Part shown: positions 43,476 to 45,925 of the stretch, in pieces
Numbering within the stretch: position 1 is the first letter of the stretch
How the letters are laid out: each line of letters starts with the position of its first letter
Assembly (NCBI GenBank): GCA_025351455.1
Contig: JANXVW010000033.1
Span: forward strand, 1-45,925
From: Betaproteobacteria bacterium
GTDB taxonomy: Bacteria; Pseudomonadota; Gammaproteobacteria; Burkholderiales; JACQAP01
DNA: 45,925 nucleotides
Direction: 5' to 3'
Program-made: the position numbers and the translations under genes
The notes under the pieces: generated by a model
What the model was told of the DNA's origin: nothing
What the model saw: the letters and a program-made list of their open reading frames with translations, nothing else
Database searches by the model: none

Positions 43476-44287
43476 TTTTCGTCCCGATCCGCGTGGTCCA
43501 AGGTCGAAAATCGAGGGGCGGCTCTCGCCGGCAATGTGATTCTTCAACCGATAACCAGCTCCGGTTCCCTGGTGGATGGAATTAATCTCCGTATTACCAC
43601 GCCGGGAACATTGCTGATCGATGGCACTAATATAGTCCCGCCAAATTGCTGGCAAGCGGGACGGTCAGTATCAGCGCAGATGCGGTCTCCGTAAATGTCG
43701 GCAGATTTTCCGGGGTCGATCCGGCGTTCCTCAATCTGACCGCCACGGGAGAACTCGTTATCCAAGGCGGGTCCACGTCCTCGGGGGTTGCCACGGTTGC
43801 GGCAAACACCGTGAATATCACTGCGTCGAACTTCGTCATCCAGGGCGGCAGCAGTACCGGCAGTTATGCGGGAATTATTGGCGGAACCGGTAGTAGTAGG
43901 GGGACAGTCGTAAACAACATCACTTTGGCCCCCGGTGCAGGAGTGGATGCCGATGCGTTAATCGGTACGACAGGAGGCAGCCTCCTGGTTTTCGCATCAA
44001 GTTGCATCGGTTGTACCGTGCTTGCTTCCGATCCGCTGGCCAATCAGGCGATCGACGGTGGATTGTTTGGTGCGCCGGTTAATCTTGTGCTGCCGGGCTT
44101 TGTGCAGCCGAGCGGCCTGCCCGCCATTGAAATCGATACCAGCATCATCTATGCAGCGACGCTGGCGGAATCCGGCGGCGCAGCGAACACGTCCTATTCC
44201 GATGAGGACGAGGGCGAGAAGCAAGGTGTGAAGGAGGAGGGCAAGAATGATGGCAAACCGAAACGCAGCCTGCCGATGTGCATTTAG
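43476..44287 (+). pseudogene. Remnant of a filamentous-haemagglutinin-like exoprotein C-terminus
   Basis: Two reading frames together make one repetitive beta-rich sequence. 43476-43630 reads AALAGNVILQPITSSGSLVDG and on to LLIDGTNIV. After a frame change near 43630 it continues as PAKLLASGTVSISADAVSVN to the stop at 44287. Gly/Ser/Thr/Asn-rich short strands and a charged tail ending PKRSLPMCI resemble the end of large two-partner-secreted FHA-family proteins. There is no start codon or signal region, so the gene is 5'-truncated as well as frameshifted. Its 3' end overlaps the FecR-like remnant. The family match is by pattern and moderately sure. Confidence 0.7.
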
Positions 44288-44553
44288 CGCGCTGCTGATC
44301 GCGGCGCTGCTCATCGGCCTCGACCGCCTGCGCCGCGTCGGCCGGTGAGGTCACGCGCGTCAGCGGCGCTCTGCTGGCCCGCAAAGCCGATGGTTCGAGC
44401 ACCCGTATCGAGTCATTTGCCTACGACCAGACCAATCCGGGAAAGGATTCCGCGTTGTTCAGCTTGCTCAAGGGCGGGCTGCGCACGATCACGGGCGCCA
44501 TCGGCAAACGCAAATCCGACGCCTATCAATTGCGCACCACGGTGGCCATTTAA
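44247..44553 (+). pseudogene. Frameshifted, internally deleted FecR-domain protein gene
   Basis: An excellent ribosome-binding site (AAGGAGGAGGG) precedes ATG 44247, which starts a signal-peptide-like sequence (CAFSALLIAALLIG) but stops at 44346. In the +1 frame the sequence continues sensibly as STACAASAGEVTRVSGALLA and ends SLLKGGLRTITGAIGKRKSD-AYQLRTTVAI at 44551. Removing one C near 44317-44320 would restore one ORF. FecR-domain proteins of this type normally have about 50 more residues between ARKADGSS and TRIESFAYD and extend beyond TTVA(T)IGIRGT, so the core and tail are also lost. Such genes often accompany FHA-like exoprotein genes. Confidence 0.72.
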
Positions 44554-44770
44554 AATCCTGTCGGTCGGCTAATTCGGTTTCGTGCGGAATAACTCTGTAG
44601 CGATGATCTTCGCCCCACCCGACCAGGGTGTGACCAACAATATGCCGGGTTTCAACAGCGGGCCTGCGTCAGGCAGGAACGCCGAGTGTGCCGTGCAATA
44701 GGATTTGTAATCCTGTCCTGACACGCCACGTGAGGTTCCAGTGGGCGCCGAGGGTGTCCGGCGCGGCGCG
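44554..44770. other. Gap without recognisable gene
   Basis: These 217 bases follow the FecR-like remnant. They contain a short dyad AGGATT-TGT-AATCCT (44700-44714) and a repeated ATCCTGTC (44556 and 44711). No full tRNA, promoter or convincing ORF is seen; the minus-strand ORF over 44569-44847 has no family features. Confidence 0.5.
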
Positions 44771-45472
44771 TTACCGCGGTGGCGGAGCCAATTCAAAGGT
44801 GACATTGCAGGAAACCGCAACGCGCGGCCGCGTTCCGCGGTAAGCATTCACGTAATGGAGCACCCATCCCGGAAAAACCAGCAGCCTTCCTGTACTTGGC
44901 CGGGCCGTGAAGGTCTTGCCTAGCAGGTCGAGCCCAGGAATCGGTAGGCCCCCGTGTCGCGGATCCACGAGGGCGAGCAATCCCGAATCGGGATGGATCG
45001 CCTCGTCTGCGTCCCCCGCATCCGGGTAGTACACCGTCGACCAATGCGCGTTCGCATGATCGTGCGGGATCGTATAGTCGCCGTTGCGCATCACCATTGC
45101 CCACGCGTGCACGCCCACGCGCATCGCCGGCAGCCCCCGATCACTTTCCTTCGCGAGACGGTCCATCGTCTCGCGTACCCGCATCACGATGTACTGGATG
45201 AGCGCACGAAAACTCGCGTCCGGACGCAGCGCAAGGTCGGTTTGCGAATGCCAGCCGCCGACGTTGCTGCGGCTGATGGAAGGGACGGAAACGGATTCGG
45301 CTACGAGACGCGCAGTAACGTCGCGGTTGACTGCATCCATGTCGGACGAAGACTCATACATGGAAACCGGAGTGGCAAAAAGCGGGACATGGCTTGCGAC
45401 CGATGCGCCGGTGAGCGCGGTCCCGCCTGAGGGAGAAAAACCACGCTGACCTACAGCCGTTGCAAGATTCAT
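44771..45472 (-). CDS. Putative 2OG-Fe(II) oxygenase (TIGR02466-like)
   Basis: A 233-residue protein resembling the TIGR02466 group of 2-oxoglutarate/Fe(II)-dependent oxygenase-like proteins. VPLFATPVSMYES is the typical N-terminal segment. IPHDHANAHWSTVYYPDAG contains candidate metal ligands. ALVDPRHGG and LLVFPGWVLHYVNAYRGTRPRVAVSCNVTF hold the distal His and the 2OG-binding Arg of the double-stranded beta-helix. The substrate is unknown; related genes occur near phage or glycan functions. It lies alone between a pseudogene zone and an attachment-site-like sequence, so acquisition by transfer is possible. The start ATG is the most upstream; no strong ribosome-binding site is seen. Confidence 0.75.
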   Translation of the reverse strand: MNLATAVGQRGFSPSGGTALTGASVASHVPLFATPVSMYESSSDMDAVNRDVTARLVAESVSVPSISRSNVGGWHSQTDLALRPDASFRALIQYIVMRVRETMDRLAKESDRGLPAMRVGVHAWAMVMRNGDYTIPHDHANAHWSTVYYPDAGDADEAIHPDSGLLALVDPRHGGLPIPGLDLLGKTFTARPSTGRLLVFPGWVLHYVNAYRGTRPRVAVSCNVTFELAPPPR

Positions 45473-45678
45473 CCGCGTGAGCTTGCATTTTCGAGGGCGA
45501 AAAAATCTTGAACGATCTTGCGCACTTGCCGGATGACACGCGCGGAAAAAATCATTGCGCGGATTGGCTGTTGTCGGATTGCGACGAGGAAATATGTATT
45601 ACAGGATGAAATATTTCCGCGAGCGAATCAGCATTTGCAATTCGCGACGGGATCGGGCGGGAACTGATTGATCAGTGC
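45473..45678. other. Upstream region of the oxygenase-like gene
   Basis: No gene is seen. The stretch is more A/T-rich than its surroundings and contains an inverted repeat GGAAATAT (45588-45595) / ATATTTCC (45611-45618) with a 15-nt spacer, a candidate operator for the minus-strand oxygenase gene. Confidence 0.45.
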
Positions 45679-45707
45679 TGGTGGGTGGTACTGGGATCGA
45701 ACCAGTG
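45679..45707 (-). mobile_element. tRNA 3'-end fragment, probable att site of an integrated element
   Basis: Read on the minus strand this is the last 29 nt of a tRNA: T-stem and loop ACTGG-TTCGATC-CCAGT, acceptor 3' strand ACCACCC, discriminator A and CCA, with every segment of exact tRNA length. The 5' half of the tRNA is missing; the sequence beyond 45707 is unrelated to a D or anticodon arm. A tyrosine recombinase gene ends 84 bp away, so this is read as the attachment core left at one end of an element integrated into a tRNA gene. Which tRNA it was cannot be told; it is not one of the three in this window. Confidence 0.75.
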
Positions 45708-45753
45708 CTACCCACCCGCAAACCCAGTACTGGCGCGGTTCTCCAGAGGGTGC

Positions 45754-45782
45754 TGTGTCATAGAATGGCGTTGTGTCATAGA
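45754..45782. repeat. Direct repeat TGTGTCATAGA x2
   Basis: Two exact 11-nt copies start at 45754 and 45772, 18 nt apart, between the tRNA fragment and the recombinase stop. The position fits arm-type binding sites of a tyrosine recombinase; this is inference. Confidence 0.6.
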
Positions 45783-45790
45783 TTCGGGGT

Positions 45791-45925
45791 TTAGACCCTG
45801 TCCGGACGGCGCCGGTAGGCCCGTTCCGTCATGCGTGAATCGACGTGGGCGAGCAGCTTGCGGGCGTGTTCCAGGCTCTCGGCGTCGCTGCCGACCTTGG
45901 CCCGCAGATCATGTTCGGTGAAGCG
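45791..45925 (-). CDS. Tyrosine recombinase/integrase, C-terminal 44 residues (continues past right edge)
   Basis: The frame is open from the right edge (45925) to the TAA at 45791-45793 and is not in the ORF track. It reads FTEHDLRAKVGSD, matching the HxxR box, then LLAHVDSRMTERAYRRRP, which holds the LxH box and the catalytic Tyr of phage-type integrases. The gene body lies outside the window. With the tRNA fragment it marks the left border of an integrated element extending rightward. Confidence 0.88.
   Translation of the reverse strand, partial: RFTEHDLRAKVGSDAESLEHARKLLAHVDSRMTERAYRRRPDRV

Noticed and set aside
44690-44730. tRNA-Thr-like anticodon arm AGGA-TTTGTAA-TCCT
   Set aside because: The arm and loop look right, but no D-arm, T-arm or acceptor pairing can be drawn at tRNA distances on either side.
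44569-44847. 92-residue minus-strand ORF after the FecR-like remnant
   Set aside because: It overlaps the 3' end of the oxygenase-like gene, has no ribosome-binding site and no family pattern.
45685-45921. Plus-strand ORF at the right edge
   Set aside because: It overlaps the tRNA fragment and the recombinase C-terminus on the other strand and shows no domain.

Overview
The window is a dense, high-GC (roughly 60%) chromosomal segment that fits a betaproteobacterium. The arguments are the order tRNA-Leu/tig-clpP-clpX-lon-hupB-(tRNA-Val, tRNA-Asp)-ppiD-fabI, the block gloB-yafS-like-rnhA-dnaQ, beta-type protein sequences throughout, and CCA-encoding tRNAs. No 16S gene is present, so family-level placement is inference; hopanoid genes and a large fatty-acid degradation cluster suggest an environmental, lipid-using organism.

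Layout. (1) 1-14.8 kb, plus strand: fatty-acid degradation regulon. A left-truncated DmdC-like acyl-CoA dehydrogenase ends in a strong terminator. Then come a PsrA-type TetR repressor with a 13-bp-arm palindromic operator over its own promoter, FadE, a PaaG-like crotonase, an HSDL2-like SDR, a long-chain acyl-CoA ligase, a YciA-like thioesterase, a FadL-type porin, a FadN-like hydroxyacyl-CoA dehydrogenase/hydratase, a thiolase and a DUF4442 hotdog protein. Together they cover uptake, activation, all beta-oxidation steps and release of free acids. An ETF-quinone oxidoreductase at 16.6-18.2 kb passes the acyl-CoA dehydrogenase electrons to quinone. (2) 14.8-16.4 kb: a mandelate-racemase-subgroup enolase-superfamily enzyme and a DUF2147 secreted protein. 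(3) 18.3-22.5 kb: a 4HBT thioesterase, a YciK-like SDR, and the squalene/hopanoid genes hpnC-hpnD-hpnE (minus strand). (4) 22.6-31.5 kb: tRNA-Leu and the protein quality-control block tig-clpP-clpX-lon-hupB-ppiD, with a sigma32-like promoter before lon and two more tRNAs. (5) 31.6-39.0 kb: fabI (minus) and a four-gene Yej/Opp-type peptide importer whose binding protein and second permease are unusually large. (6) 39.0-43.4 kb: mltD, gloB, a YafS-like methyltransferase, rnhA, dnaQ. (7) 43.4-45.9 kb: a decayed accessory zone with a broken FHA-like exoprotein, a frameshifted FecR-domain gene, a 2OG-Fe(II) oxygenase-like gene, a tRNA 3'-end fragment that looks like an attachment site, and the C-terminus of a tyrosine recombinase running off the right edge.

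The most unusual signal is non-coding. Several gene junctions carry long dyads made of short tandem repeats. Heptamers with a GTGAYNG-like consensus lie in inverted pairs at hpnD/hpnE and rnhA/dnaQ, and a looser relative lies at ppiD/fabI. At dnaQ the array, bounded by perfect 15-bp inverted ends, runs exactly from the rnhA stop region to the dnaQ ATG and replaces any visible ribosome-binding site. Two further dyads of other families are a perfect 32-bp inverted repeat between the fadN-like and thiolase genes and an inverted CCCTCTCCCC pair between the DUF2147 gene and the ETF-QO gene. All functions are read from sequence motifs; no searches were run.
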